From contig DUOA01000013.1 in assembly GCA_012839095.1 (NCBI GenBank), positions 1 to 64,000 on the forward strand: 64,000 nt of DNA, read 5' to 3'. The notes below the pieces were generated by a model. That model was not told the DNA's origin. It was given only the letters and a program-made list of their open reading frames with translations, and ran no database searches. Shown one piece after another: positions 35,545 through 44,075 of the stretch; the stretch's first letter is position 1; each line of letters opens with the position of its first letter. Source of the DNA: Clostridiales bacterium (lineage in GTDB: Bacteria > Bacillota > Clostridia > Caldicoprobacterales > DTU083). The translations under genes and the position numbers were made by a program.

Positions 35545-36054
35545 ATGAATTTTATCGTTGCCGTTGATCAGGAATGGAATATTGGAAAAGATGGGGACCT
35601 GCTGCAGCCTATTTCGGAAGACCTGAAACAATTTAAAGCCAGGACACTTAACCGTATTGTTGTTCTGGGTCGTAAAACTCTGCATACATTTCCAGGGGGC
35701 AAACCTCTGAGGGGAAGGACCAATATCATATTAACCAGACAAAAGGATTTTTCTGCAGACGGAGCCATTATATGTAATTCCTTTGCTGAATTATTTGAGC
35801 AGCTGCGCTCATACAAGGATAATGACATTTTCATAGTAGGAGGAGGAGAAATCTACAAAGAGCTCATTCCGTACTGCAAAATCGGATATGTAACTAAAAT
35901 CCATAAAACCTTCAAAGCAGATACATCCATACCGAATTTGGATAAGACAGGTACCTGGAAAGCAGTCAGGAAAGACGGCCCATATCATTTCAGGGACGAT
36001 ATATATTACTCCTATCTGGAATACCGCAATTCCGAGCCTTTGCCCATGCCCTGA
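35545..36054 (+). CDS. folA: Dihydrofolate reductase
   Basis: This 169-residue enzyme starts MNFIVAVDQEWNIGKDG, which matches the family. It has the acid residue in PISEDLKQF, the NADPH motif VVLGRKTLHTFPGGKPL, and IFIVGGGEIYKELIP. It regenerates tetrahydrofolate for the thymidylate synthase encoded before it. ATG 35545 is preferred over GTG 35536 by family alignment. Confidence 0.93.
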   Translation: MNFIVAVDQEWNIGKDGDLLQPISEDLKQFKARTLNRIVVLGRKTLHTFPGGKPLRGRTNIILTRQKDFSADGAIICNSFAELFEQLRSYKDNDIFIVGGGEIYKELIPYCKIGYVTKIHKTFKADTSIPNLDKTGTWKAVRKDGPYHFRDDIYYSYLEYRNSEPLPMP

Positions 36055-36139
36055 AGGTGAGCTGAATATCCCCTTTTCACAAGTAGAACATCTCCAATGC
36101 TGATGCATATAATGTAACATATCCTATTGGAGGTGATAC

Positions 36140-37030
36140 TTGTATATGAATGGCAGGTATGATGTCAGGCAAGTCTGTCCCGCCGGTACTCAGCCATATA
36201 CCATCCGAGCAGGGGATACCTACTTTTCCCTGGCTATGCGATTCAATACTACTGTAGCAGCAATTATGGCTGCCAACCCCGGCGTTGATCCCAACAGATT
36301 ACAGATAGGCCAGGTAATATGCATTCCCGGTGCTCCACCTATGCCGGGTGAATGTCCGCAAGGCACCCAGCCCTATATTATTCAGGCAGGAGACACCTAC
36401 TTCTCTCTGGCCATTCGGTTCAATACCACGGTTGCGGCAATTATGGCTGCCAACCCCGGTGTTGATCCCAACAGATTACAGATTGGTCAGAGGATTTGCA
36501 TTCCCGGTGCCCCGCCCATGCCGGGTGAATGCCCGCAAGGTACCCAGCCCTATATCATTCAGGCAGGAGACACCTACTTCTCTCTGGCGAACAGATTTAA
36601 TACAACAGTGGAAGCAATTATAGCAGCGAATCCAAATGTAGATCCCAACAGGCTGATGATCGGCCAGCGAATCTGCATTCCCCGTCCCGGATTACCCCCC
36701 TGCCCCGGAGGTCAGTATTATACCATAAGAAGCGGTGACACTCTTTTCGCACTAGCAAACAGATTCAATGTAACCGTTAACGCAATTATTGCAGCCAATC
36801 CAGGTATAGACCCCATGGCCTTACGGGTAGGACAGATAATATGCATCCCGGCGCCGGCGCAGGGCGGCTGTCCCAGCGGCACCAGTGAATATATCATCCG
36901 TGCAGGAGATACCTTCTTTTCCATTGCCAGAAGATTTAACATCAGTGTGGATGCTCTCATAGCAGCCAATCCCGGCGTTGATCCGGACGATTTGCAGATT
37001 GGGCAGAGAATTTGTGTTCCCATGGCTTAA
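36140..37030 (+). CDS. Protein of five LysM repeats, spore-coat type
   Basis: The 296-residue protein is made of five LysM domains, starting at about residues 20, 79, 138, 194 and 251. Each has the core GDTYFSLA-RFN and the end IGQ-ICIP. Short Pro-Gly-Cys linkers join them. LysM domains bind N-acetylglucosamine chains. There is no signal peptide, so it may be made in the mother cell and added to the spore, as with SafA-type proteins. Copies 1-3 are nearly identical and recently duplicated. The start is TTG 36140 after TGGAGGTGAT; ATG 36146 is an alternative. Confidence 0.87.
   Translation: MYMNGRYDVRQVCPAGTQPYTIRAGDTYFSLAMRFNTTVAAIMAANPGVDPNRLQIGQVICIPGAPPMPGECPQGTQPYIIQAGDTYFSLAIRFNTTVAAIMAANPGVDPNRLQIGQRICIPGAPPMPGECPQGTQPYIIQAGDTYFSLANRFNTTVEAIIAANPNVDPNRLMIGQRICIPRPGLPPCPGGQYYTIRSGDTLFALANRFNVTVNAIIAANPGIDPMALRVGQIICIPAPAQGGCPSGTSEYIIRAGDTFFSIARRFNISVDALIAANPGVDPDDLQIGQRICVPMA
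36197..36690 (+). repeat. Three near-identical 177-bp tandem units inside the LysM gene
   Basis: LysM copies 1, 2 and 3 repeat with a 59-codon period. Long stretches match at the DNA level, for example the AANPGVDPNRLQIGQ segment in copies 1 and 2 and the QAGDTYFSLA segment in copies 2 and 3. Copies 4 and 5 differ more. This points to recent duplication or gene conversion. Confidence 0.7.
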
Positions 37031-37072
37031 GGCCATCAGATAAGCTATGCTGTTACGGACAGCAAAGAAAAA

Positions 37073-37116
37073 AAGCAGCAATCATGACATGGAAGTCACG
37101 ATTGCTGCTTTCTCAT
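37073..37116. terminator. Bidirectional terminator between the LysM gene and degV
   Basis: AAGCAGCAATCATGAC (37073-37088) pairs with GTCACGATTGCTGCTT (37095-37110) over 16 bases with one G-U pair. T-rich sequence lies on the plus side and an A run on the other, so it can end transcripts from both convergent genes. Confidence 0.85.
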
Positions 37117-37123
37117 GCTTTTT

Positions 37124-37999
37124 TCATCTTTTGTCTGCGAAAAAGAAAAGTGCGATGGTTCCCGGGCCGGAGTGAGCGCCAATTACCGGCCCAATATTAC
37201 TTATGATAACATCCTTGACAGAATAGCCGGACTTAATAAGATCTGCCAGGTATTGAGCATCTGCCGGCGAATCGCCGTGGCTTATAAAGATTACCTGATC
37301 TTCCGGGTTAACTATGGTCTCCTGCAGCCTTTCAAATAATGCACGAATGGATTTCTTTCTTCCCTTTACCTTGGAAACTGGGATAAGCCGGCCTTCATCA
37401 TCCACATGAAGAATGGGCTTGATATCCAGCATGGTACCTATAAATGCAGCTGCAACAGATACCCGGCCGCCTCTTTTCAAATGGTTCAGATCATCCACTG
37501 TAAACCAGTGAGCAACCTTGAGCTTGTTTCTTTCTATCCATTGCACCAATTCATCCTTGGAAGCACCTTCATCCAGCATCCGGATGGCATTCCAGGCAAG
37601 AAGTCCTTCTCCCATGGAAGCTGATTTGCTGTCTATTATGGTAAGGTCCGCATCCGGAAATTCTTCCAGGAGCATATCCCTGGCAAGCATGGCACTGTTG
37701 AAGCTGCCACTTAGAGCGGAAGAAAAGCAAAGATAGATGACGGACCTTCTATTCTCCAGATAAGGACGGAATTTTTCTATATATACATCGGTATTGACCT
37801 GGGAAGTAGTAGGCATTTCCCCGGAACGAACTGCATCATAGAAGGTTTTGGAATCTTTGCTAACAAAAAAGTCGTCAATATGTTCCCTGCCCTGAAAGTG
37901 GTAGGTAAAGTTTATGACAGGAATGTTATGCTTCTCAATATAGCTGTACGGCAGATCGGTACATGTATCAATAATTAATACCGGTTTTTTGGAATCCAT
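37124..37999 (-). CDS. DegV family fatty acid-binding protein
   Basis: This 291-residue protein has the DegV pattern: IIDTCTDLPYSYIEKHNI, TTSQVNTD, CFSSALSGSFNSA, IDSKSASMGEGL and LKRGGRVS. DegV (FakB-type) proteins bind a fatty acid for phosphorylation by FakA in Firmicutes. No FakA gene is nearby. It is monocistronic, with GGAGGAG before the ATG. Confidence 0.9.
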   Translation of the reverse strand: MDSKKPVLIIDTCTDLPYSYIEKHNIPVINFTYHFQGREHIDDFFVSKDSKTFYDAVRSGEMPTTSQVNTDVYIEKFRPYLENRRSVIYLCFSSALSGSFNSAMLARDMLLEEFPDADLTIIDSKSASMGEGLLAWNAIRMLDEGASKDELVQWIERNKLKVAHWFTVDDLNHLKRGGRVSVAAAFIGTMLDIKPILHVDDEGRLIPVSKVKGRKKSIRALFERLQETIVNPEDQVIFISHGDSPADAQYLADLIKSGYSVKDVIISNIGPVIGAHSGPGTIALFFFADKR

Positions 38000-38109
38000 A
38001 AGTTCTCCTCCTGATTGGCTTTATGATACGCCAATTATATTATAGAAAGACCAGTGTGACAAGAAAATAAATCATTTGCTTAGAGACAAGCAGCTGATTA
38101 GCAAAAAGG

Positions 38110-39381
38110 TTAAGGCAGAACAGGAGCTATATAGTCATTGAAGTTCCGCAGCAAGTCTTCCAGGGAATCCCGCCGTCTGATCAACTGATGCATACCATCA
38201 GCACGGATCAATATCTCTGCGGGTTTTAACCTGTTGTTGTAGTTGGATGACATGGAATAACCATATGCACCGGCATCCATTACCCCGAGAATGTCACCTA
38301 TGGACAAAGGAGGAAGCTCCCTGTCGCGGGCAACCACGTCTCCGCTTTCGCATATGTTTCCCACCACTGTTACTTTTTCTTTCGAGGAAGAAACAATACT
38401 CCCATGTTTTGGATAAACCTCGATATCATGCCAGGCATCATACATTACCGGACGGGCTAAAACATTGAATCCCAGATCCGTGCCCGCATACAGCACTCCG
38501 CTGTTTTCCTTCTTTGCATGAACCATGCCAAGCAGAATACCGCATTCTGCCACAACATAGCGACCCGGTTCCGACATAAATTCAATATCCGGGTTATAAC
38601 GGCGTGCCCAGGCACTCAGGATATCAGCGACTTGTTCACCAAACAGCTTCAGTTCCAGCGGTTTCTCCCCATCCTGTTTTTGATATGGAATACCAAATCC
38701 GCCTCCTAAATCGATAAAACGGAGTCCTTCGAATTGCCTGGCGATGTCCAGAATAGTCTGGACACTTTGAATATAGGGTTCTCCGTTCATAAACAGAGAA
38801 CCGATGTGCTGATTGATACCCACCAGATTCAGTCTGTATTTTTTTATCAATGCTTTGACCTCGTCTATACAGTCGTCATTGATTCCAAACTTCGTTTTAC
38901 TGCCGCCTGTTACTACCTTATCATGATGACCAATTCCAAAACCCGGATTAATCCTTACAGCCACATCCCCGCCTGGGTTATGTTCTCCAAATGTTTCCAA
39001 CTGAGAAAGGGAATCCACGCTTACGGTTATTCCCAGGTTGACAGCATACATCATTTCTTCCGCGGAAACATTATTGCTGATATAAAGTATTTGCTTCGGT
39101 TTAAACCCCGCGGCCAAAAGAACAAAAATCTCACCAGGAGACATGGCATCTGCGTTAAGTCCTTCTTCCCGAATAATTTTTAAAAGCTCCAGATTGGCAT
39201 TGGCTTTTACCGAGTAGTTGACCTTATAGTTTGGATAAGGAATAAAACCTGTCATATCTCTGCAGCGCCGGCGCAGTATGTTTTCATTATACACATAAAG
39301 GGGACTGCCATACCGGCTGACCAGCTCATGTGGGCTGGAACTGCCATAGAAATCAGTTTTTTCCGAAAAGTAAGTATGCAT
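38110..39381 (-). CDS. lysA: Diaminopimelate decarboxylase
   Basis: This 423-residue fold-type III PLP enzyme has the PLP lysine in VNYSVKANANLELLKI, the glycine-rich FIDLGGGFGIPY, the EPGRYVV phosphate site, and the active-site Cys in NICESGDVVA. It makes L-lysine from meso-diaminopimelate, the last step of lysine synthesis. CCGGAGG lies 5 bases before the ATG. A good minus-strand promoter (39500-39528) lies 119 bases upstream. No lysine riboswitch is apparent in the short leader. Confidence 0.93.
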   Translation of the reverse strand: MHTYFSEKTDFYGSSSPHELVSRYGSPLYVYNENILRRRCRDMTGFIPYPNYKVNYSVKANANLELLKIIREEGLNADAMSPGEIFVLLAAGFKPKQILYISNNVSAEEMMYAVNLGITVSVDSLSQLETFGEHNPGGDVAVRINPGFGIGHHDKVVTGGSKTKFGINDDCIDEVKALIKKYRLNLVGINQHIGSLFMNGEPYIQSVQTILDIARQFEGLRFIDLGGGFGIPYQKQDGEKPLELKLFGEQVADILSAWARRYNPDIEFMSEPGRYVVAECGILLGMVHAKKENSGVLYAGTDLGFNVLARPVMYDAWHDIEVYPKHGSIVSSSKEKVTVVGNICESGDVVARDRELPPLSIGDILGVMDAGAYGYSMSSNYNNRLKPAEILIRADGMHQLIRRRDSLEDLLRNFNDYIAPVLP

Positions 39382-39499
39382 TCTGGTTCCTCCGGTGTTA
39401 CGTTGATAATTATAAGCATTGACTCCATACGGTTCAAAGTTCCGGATTGATTCGGCCTTGAGAGTGTCCTGCTCTTAACTACAGGTAGTTCAGGATTAA

Positions 39500-39528
39500 A
39501 ATATACACCAGTTAAATTTTATTGTCAA
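39500..39528 (-). promoter_or_regulatory. lysA promoter
   Basis: On the minus strand TTGACA (39528-39523) and TATATT (39505-39500) are exactly 17 bases apart. The -35 overlaps that of the divergent tex promoter. Confidence 0.7.
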
Positions 39529-39552
39529 TAATTTTACCTATCTGTTTATAAT
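39522..39552 (+). promoter_or_regulatory. Candidate tex promoter
   Basis: TTGTCA (39522-39527) and TATAAT (39547-39552) are 19 bases apart, a long spacing. Its -35 shares five bases with the lysA -35 on the other strand. Confidence 0.45.
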
Positions 39553-39687
39553 CATATTTTGCATATTTATGCAAAATAAAAGACTGGAATGAGACCGAAA
39601 CAAAGATTTATTTTTACACAGCAGACTTTTTTTATGATAAACTTCTTTGTGTACAAGGAAGATGCACAGAAAAAGTGGAGGTATAAA

Positions 39688-41841
39688 ATGGAAAGCATAG
39701 TGCTTCAACTGGCAAAAGAGTTTCAACTTAAAGAGCTCCAGGTGGAAAATGCTATAAGGTTGATTGACGAGGGTAATACCATTCCATTTATAGCCCGTTA
39801 CAGAAAAGAAGTTACCGGGGGATTGGATGACAGTGTATTAAGAGAATTGTTTGATCGCCTTGCTTATCTCAGGAATCTGGAAAATCGCAGGCAGGAGATA
39901 AGGCATCTGATTGATGCTCAGGGAAAACTGACCGAAGAGCTTAAAAACAGCATAAATAAAGCCCAAAGCATAACGGAAGTGGAGGACATTTATCGTCCAT
40001 ACCGTCCCAAACGCAGAACGAGGGCTACTATAGCGAAGGAAAAAGGTCTGGAACCCCTTGCTCAAATAATATGGGATCAGTCAGTCCGGCAGGGCAGTGT
40101 TGAGGAACTGGCAAAAGCTTATGTTAACCCTGAAAATGAGGTGGATTCAGCAGAACAGGCTCTTACTCTTGCCTTGGATATTATAGCAGAGATGATTTCG
40201 GATAATGCCGATTATCGGAAATGGATAAGAGCTTTCACTATTCGGCATGGAATCCTGGAAACCAGGGCAGCAAAGGAGGAATCCTCTGTTTATGAAATGT
40301 ACTATGAATACAGCGAGGCAGTCAGCCGGATAGTGCCTCACAGAATTCTGGCTATTAACCGCGGCGAAAATGAAAAATACCTGACAGCAAAAATCAGAGT
40401 TGATGAAGACAACATCATTCAATATCTATGCAAGAGAGTTATTGTCCGACCAAGCATTGGTTCGGAGCTACTGAAAGAAGCAATTGAGGATTCCTACAAA
40501 AGGTTGATAGCGCCGTCCATCGAACGGGAGATTCGCAATATGCTGACAGAAAAAGCAGAAGAACAGGCAATCAGGGTATTCGGTGAAAATCTGCGTAATC
40601 TGCTCCTTCAGCCGCCGGTAAGAGGGAAAGTGGTGATGGGTGTGGATCCCGGTTTCCGAACCGGTAACAAAATCGCCATTGTTGATGATACTGGCATGGT
40701 ACTGGATACTTTTGTAGTTTATATGACTCTTCCCAACCATAATAAGGAAGAGGCAAAGAGAATCCTGAAAAAATTTGTGGAAAAGCACTGTGTCGAACTG
40801 ATAGCTCTTGGCAACGGAACAGCTTCGAGGGAAAGTGAGAAGGTTATAGCCGAGCTATGCGGGGAATATGCTGCAAAGCTGCAATATGTAATAGTCAATG
40901 AGGCAGGCGCTTCGGTTTACTCTGCTTCAAAGCTGGGCAGTGAGGAATTTCCGGATTATGAAGTGGAATTGCGCAGTGCCATATCTATTGCCAGAAGACT
41001 GCAGGACCCTTTGGCTGAACTGGTAAAAATTGATCCCAAGTCCATCGGCGTAGGCCAGTATCAGCATGATGTAAATCAAAAACAGCTGGCTGAGACATTA
41101 AGAGGTGTGGTGGAGGACTGCGTCAACAGTGTAGGAGTTGACCTGAATACTGCTTCCCCCTCTTTACTTCAGTATGTATCCGGAATATCTCCTGCTCTTG
41201 CCCGGAACATCGCTTCCTACCGTCAGAAGACGGGAAAATTTACAAATCGCAAACAACTGCTGAAGGTCAGCAAACTTGGCCCCAGGACCTTCGAGCAGTG
41301 TGCAGGTTTTCTTAGAATTTCAGGCGGTGATAATATTCTTGATAATACTGCCGTACACCCGGAATCCTATAACGTGGTCACTAAGCTGCTGGAGTTAAAA
41401 GGGAAATCCATAGAAATGATTAAAAACCATGAGAATCGGCAACACCTGGCTGCTGAAATCGATAAGTGGGATACAGCGGAATTGGCAGTGAATCTTGATG
41501 TAGGCCTGCCTACTCTTCAGGACATATTAAAAGAGCTGCAGAAGCCGGGAAGAGATCCCAGGGATGAACTGCCCCAGCCCATTTTGCGCACTGATATAAT
41601 GGAGCTGGAAGACCTGAAGCCCGACATGATTATGACCGGAACTGTGCGAAACGTAACAGATTTTGGAGCATTTGTAGATATTGGCGTTCACCAGGACGGT
41701 CTGGTCCATATATCCCAGCTTTCAGACAAATATGTGAAACATCCTATGGATATTGTGCAAGTAGGCGATATCGTCACTGTGAAGGTATTGGATGTGGATG
41801 TAATCAGAAAAAGAATAGCTTTGACAATGAAGAATATATGA
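39688..41841 (+). CDS. tex: Tex family transcription accessory protein
   Basis: The 717-residue protein has the Tex order: an N-terminal helical part (LQLAKEFQL, IPFIARYRKEVTGGLDD), a YqgF-like RNase H-fold region (VMGVDPGFRTGNKIA), helix-hairpin-helix motifs (VDLNTASPSLLQYVSGISPALA), and an S1 RNA-binding domain at the C-terminus (VRNVTDFGAFVDIGVHQDGL). Tex binds nucleic acids and affects transcription; its exact role is still open. I chose ATG 39688 after GTGGAGG. The upstream in-frame start at 39589 lacks a site. Confidence 0.93.
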   Translation: MESIVLQLAKEFQLKELQVENAIRLIDEGNTIPFIARYRKEVTGGLDDSVLRELFDRLAYLRNLENRRQEIRHLIDAQGKLTEELKNSINKAQSITEVEDIYRPYRPKRRTRATIAKEKGLEPLAQIIWDQSVRQGSVEELAKAYVNPENEVDSAEQALTLALDIIAEMISDNADYRKWIRAFTIRHGILETRAAKEESSVYEMYYEYSEAVSRIVPHRILAINRGENEKYLTAKIRVDEDNIIQYLCKRVIVRPSIGSELLKEAIEDSYKRLIAPSIEREIRNMLTEKAEEQAIRVFGENLRNLLLQPPVRGKVVMGVDPGFRTGNKIAIVDDTGMVLDTFVVYMTLPNHNKEEAKRILKKFVEKHCVELIALGNGTASRESEKVIAELCGEYAAKLQYVIVNEAGASVYSASKLGSEEFPDYEVELRSAISIARRLQDPLAELVKIDPKSIGVGQYQHDVNQKQLAETLRGVVEDCVNSVGVDLNTASPSLLQYVSGISPALARNIASYRQKTGKFTNRKQLLKVSKLGPRTFEQCAGFLRISGGDNILDNTAVHPESYNVVTKLLELKGKSIEMIKNHENRQHLAAEIDKWDTAELAVNLDVGLPTLQDILKELQKPGRDPRDELPQPILRTDIMELEDLKPDMIMTGTVRNVTDFGAFVDIGVHQDGLVHISQLSDKYVKHPMDIVQVGDIVTVKVLDVDVIRKRIALTMKNI

Positions 41842-41870
41842 TATATAATATTATTACAAAATAAACAACG

Positions 41871-41984
41871 AACTTTCAGGGCAGGGTGAGATTCCCGACC
41901 GGCGGTAAAGTCCGCGAGTCCTTACGAGGGCCGAATCGGTGGAATTCCGGTACCGACAGTATAGTCTGGATGGGAGAAAGTACG
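41871..41984 (+). promoter_or_regulatory. FMN riboswitch (RFN element)
   Basis: The conserved core is present: AGGGCAGGGTGAGATTCCC, GACCGGCGGTAAAGTCCG, CGAATCGGTGGAATTCC, GGTACCGACAGTATAGTC and TGGATGGGAGAAAGTACG. Helix P1 is ACTTTC (41872-41877) with GAAAGT (41976-41981). FMN binding should favour the terminator at 42007-42034 and so turn off the riboflavin transporter gene that follows. Confidence 0.97.
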
Positions 41985-42006
41985 TTTATTCTTTCTGTTT
42001 CCATGT

Positions 42007-42034
42007 GCCCCTGAAGTTTGTCAGGGGCTTTTTA
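42007..42034 (+). terminator. Riboswitch-controlled terminator before ribU
   Basis: GCCCCTGA (42007-42014) pairs with TCAGGGGC (42021-42028), followed by TTTTTATTT. The 5' arm GCCCCTGAAG can also pair, imperfectly, with CTTTCAGGGC at the 5' end of the riboswitch. This offers an antiterminator when FMN is absent. Confidence 0.85.
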
Positions 42035-42089
42035 TTTGATTCCCAGGTTCATTGTTTATTTCCCAATAATTTTTCAGGAGGAATTATAC

Positions 42090-42713
42090 ATGAACAAGAC
42101 TACTTACACTCAGCCGGGCAGAGGCATTCTCAGTATAAAGCTGAATACCAGGAACCTGATAAAGATCGCTATGCTGGCTGCCACAGCCTTTGTTCTGATG
42201 CTCATTTCCTTTCCGCTGGCAGCGTTTTTCCCGTCTTTTCTAGAGCTGGATATAAGTGATGTACCTGCTTTAGTCGGAGGTTTTGCATTAGGTCCGATTG
42301 CCGGAGTTCTTATTGAGCTTCTCAAAAACATACTCAAGGTACTAATCAAGCCTTCTCCCACCGGCGGGGTTGGAGAGCTTTCCAATTTTCTTGTGGGCAG
42401 CTTTTTCGTAGTACCGGCATCAGTCATCTATATGATCCGCAAAAGCAAGAAAAATGCAATGTTAGGTTTGCTGGCCGGATCCATATTTATGACTGTCAGT
42501 GCTTGCTTTTCCAACTACTTCATTATTATACCTCTGTATCAGCAATTTATGCCTCTTGAGCAAATCATAGCATTGTCACCGCTTAAGATCGTAAAGGATA
42601 TGAAGAGCTTCATATTGTATGCTATTGTACCTTTTAATCTGATAAAATCCATTGTAGTTTCTACTGTTACCTTGTTGATTTATAAGAAGCTTTCGCCTCT
42701 GCTCCATAGTTGA
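42090..42713 (+). CDS. ribU: Riboflavin ECF transporter S component RibU
   Basis: This 207-residue membrane protein has five to six helices and the RibU signature region ELDISDVPALVGGFALGP, then KNILKVLIKPSPTGGVGELSNF. It binds riboflavin in the membrane and works with a shared ECF ATPase module encoded elsewhere. The FMN riboswitch upstream confirms the ligand class. AGGAGG lies 8 bases before ATG 42090. A terminator follows. Confidence 0.95.
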   Translation: MNKTTYTQPGRGILSIKLNTRNLIKIAMLAATAFVLMLISFPLAAFFPSFLELDISDVPALVGGFALGPIAGVLIELLKNILKVLIKPSPTGGVGELSNFLVGSFFVVPASVIYMIRKSKKNAMLGLLAGSIFMTVSACFSNYFIIIPLYQQFMPLEQIIALSPLKIVKDMKSFILYAIVPFNLIKSIVVSTVTLLIYKKLSPLLHS

Positions 42714-42751
42714 AAAAGATACGGGGCACAGAAGAAATACAGAAACCCAGC

Positions 42752-42781
42752 AAAAAAATCGGAAGAATCCGATTTTTTTGT
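42752..42781 (+). terminator. Rho-independent terminator after ribU
   Basis: AAAAAAATCGGA (42752-42763) pairs with TCCGATTTTTTT across a short loop, ending in a T run. Confidence 0.88.
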
Positions 42782-42907
42782 TTTTGCGAATTTGCAGTAT
42801 AGATGCCGGACAATTATATGATATAATACGGGATATACTATTCAGTGGAAGATTTTCACTGATTTGCATAATGGAAAATATTAAGTAAGCAGCTGATGAG
42901 GTGTATT

Positions 42908-43384
42908 ATGTTAATATGGCTGTCCCGTTCCGAGGAGGATACATATCTATTCGGTAAATGGATAGGCTCAAACACAAAAGCAGGGGATATTATTCTTCTG
43001 TTCGGACAGATGGGAAGCGGGAAAACCGTACTGTCCAGAGGAATTGCACACGGAGCAGGTGTGTCAGGCATGGTGAACAGCCCTACATTTACCATTATGA
43101 ATTCATATTCCGCGCTTCATCCGGTTTTTCATTTTGATCTTTACCGCCTGAATGAGCCGGAAGAGCTGTATGATTTGGATTATGAAGATTATTTTTTCGG
43201 AATCGGAATTACAATAGTTGAATGGGCTGAAAGGTTGGACTATCTTCTTCCCGAAGAGTATTTAAAAATATCCATCAGCAGGGAACAAAAAGTGAATGAA
43301 AGGAAAATCACTGTATGCCCTGTAGGCAGCCGTTATGCTGCATGGAAGGAGGTATTGCAGAATTATGAAGGTATTGGCAGTTGA
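42908..43384 (+). CDS. tsaE: tRNA t6A modification ATPase TsaE
   Basis: This 158-residue protein has Walker A FGQMGSGKTVLSRG, PTFTIMNSY and FHFDLYRL, all TsaE features. It supports the TsaB-TsaD complex that makes N6-threonylcarbamoyladenosine at A37 of tRNAs read with ANN codons. I chose ATG 42908 after GATGAGGTG; an in-frame ATG 42896 lies before that site. It is the first gene of the operon and overlaps tsaB by 20 bases. Confidence 0.93.
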   Translation: MLIWLSRSEEDTYLFGKWIGSNTKAGDIILLFGQMGSGKTVLSRGIAHGAGVSGMVNSPTFTIMNSYSALHPVFHFDLYRLNEPEELYDLDYEDYFFGIGITIVEWAERLDYLLPEEYLKISISREQKVNERKITVCPVGSRYAAWKEVLQNYEGIGS

Positions 43385-44075
43385 TTCTTCATCTGTTGTG
43401 GCAGGTGTCGCCATCCTGAGTGAAGACCGGCTCCTGTATGAAGCCTATCATCATCACAGGAAAAATCATTCTGAATTGCTTATGCCTTTGGTTGAGGATG
43501 CACTTAATTCCAGCGATTTAAAGCCTGATGATCTGGATTTGCTTGCTGTATCCGGCGGGCCGGGCTCATTCACAGGCCTGCGCATTGGTATTTCTACAAT
43601 AAAAGGCTTAGCCCAGGCAATAGAGAAACCTGTTGTGTCCGTTCCTACCCTGGATGCCCTGGCATGGAATATTGCTGGTGTGAATGGCCTGGTGTGCCCT
43701 TTAATGGATGCAAGGAGAGAACAGGTATATACCAGCCTGTACAGACGGGAAGGCAGCGAGTGTATAAGGCTGATGCCCTATTCAGCTATCCCTGTCGTCG
43801 AACTTACAGAGCAATTGGCTGCCTACCGCCAGCCGATTATTTTTCTGGGAGATGGATTATGGGCATACCAAGCCCTTCTGCAGGAACAGCTGAAGGAATA
43901 TGCGCATTTTGCACCGGCTCATCTTATCTGTCAGAGAGCTTCTGCAATTGCCTGGCTGGGCAGAAAGGAAGCATTGGCCGGGAATGCTGTTCATTATAAA
44001 GAGCTTCGACCTTTCTATCTCAGGCAATCCCAGGCAGAGCAGAAAAGGCTTAAGCAGGCAGGTGACAGAACATGA
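43365..44075 (+). CDS. tsaB: tRNA t6A modification scaffold protein TsaB
   Basis: This 236-residue protein of the ASKHA fold begins MKVLAVDSSSVVAGVAIL and has SGGPGSFTGLRIGISTIKGL, the TsaB/TsaD family signature. It lacks the metal-binding His pair of TsaD and serves as its partner. I chose ATG 43365 with AAGGAGG upstream. It overlaps tsaE at its start and rimI by 4 bases at its end. Confidence 0.93.
   Translation: MKVLAVDSSSVVAGVAILSEDRLLYEAYHHHRKNHSELLMPLVEDALNSSDLKPDDLDLLAVSGGPGSFTGLRIGISTIKGLAQAIEKPVVSVPTLDALAWNIAGVNGLVCPLMDARREQVYTSLYRREGSECIRLMPYSAIPVVELTEQLAAYRQPIIFLGDGLWAYQALLQEQLKEYAHFAPAHLICQRASAIAWLGRKEALAGNAVHYKELRPFYLRQSQAEQKRLKQAGDRT

Larger units (their letters stand above)
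39382..39687. other. Divergent promoter region of lysA and tex
   Basis: I see no gene in these 306 bases. They hold the two overlapping promoters listed next and a small inverted repeat AACTAC-AG-GTAGTT near 39478-39491 in the lysA leader. The lysA leader is about 113 nucleotides, too short for an L-box. Confidence 0.55.

Noticed and set aside
36197-37020. CRISPR-like or non-coding tandem array
   Set aside because: The repeats are in one continuous frame and encode LysM domains.
39382-39500. Lysine riboswitch upstream of lysA
   Set aside because: The leader is about 113 nucleotides and shows none of the L-box conserved core. The promoter is too close.
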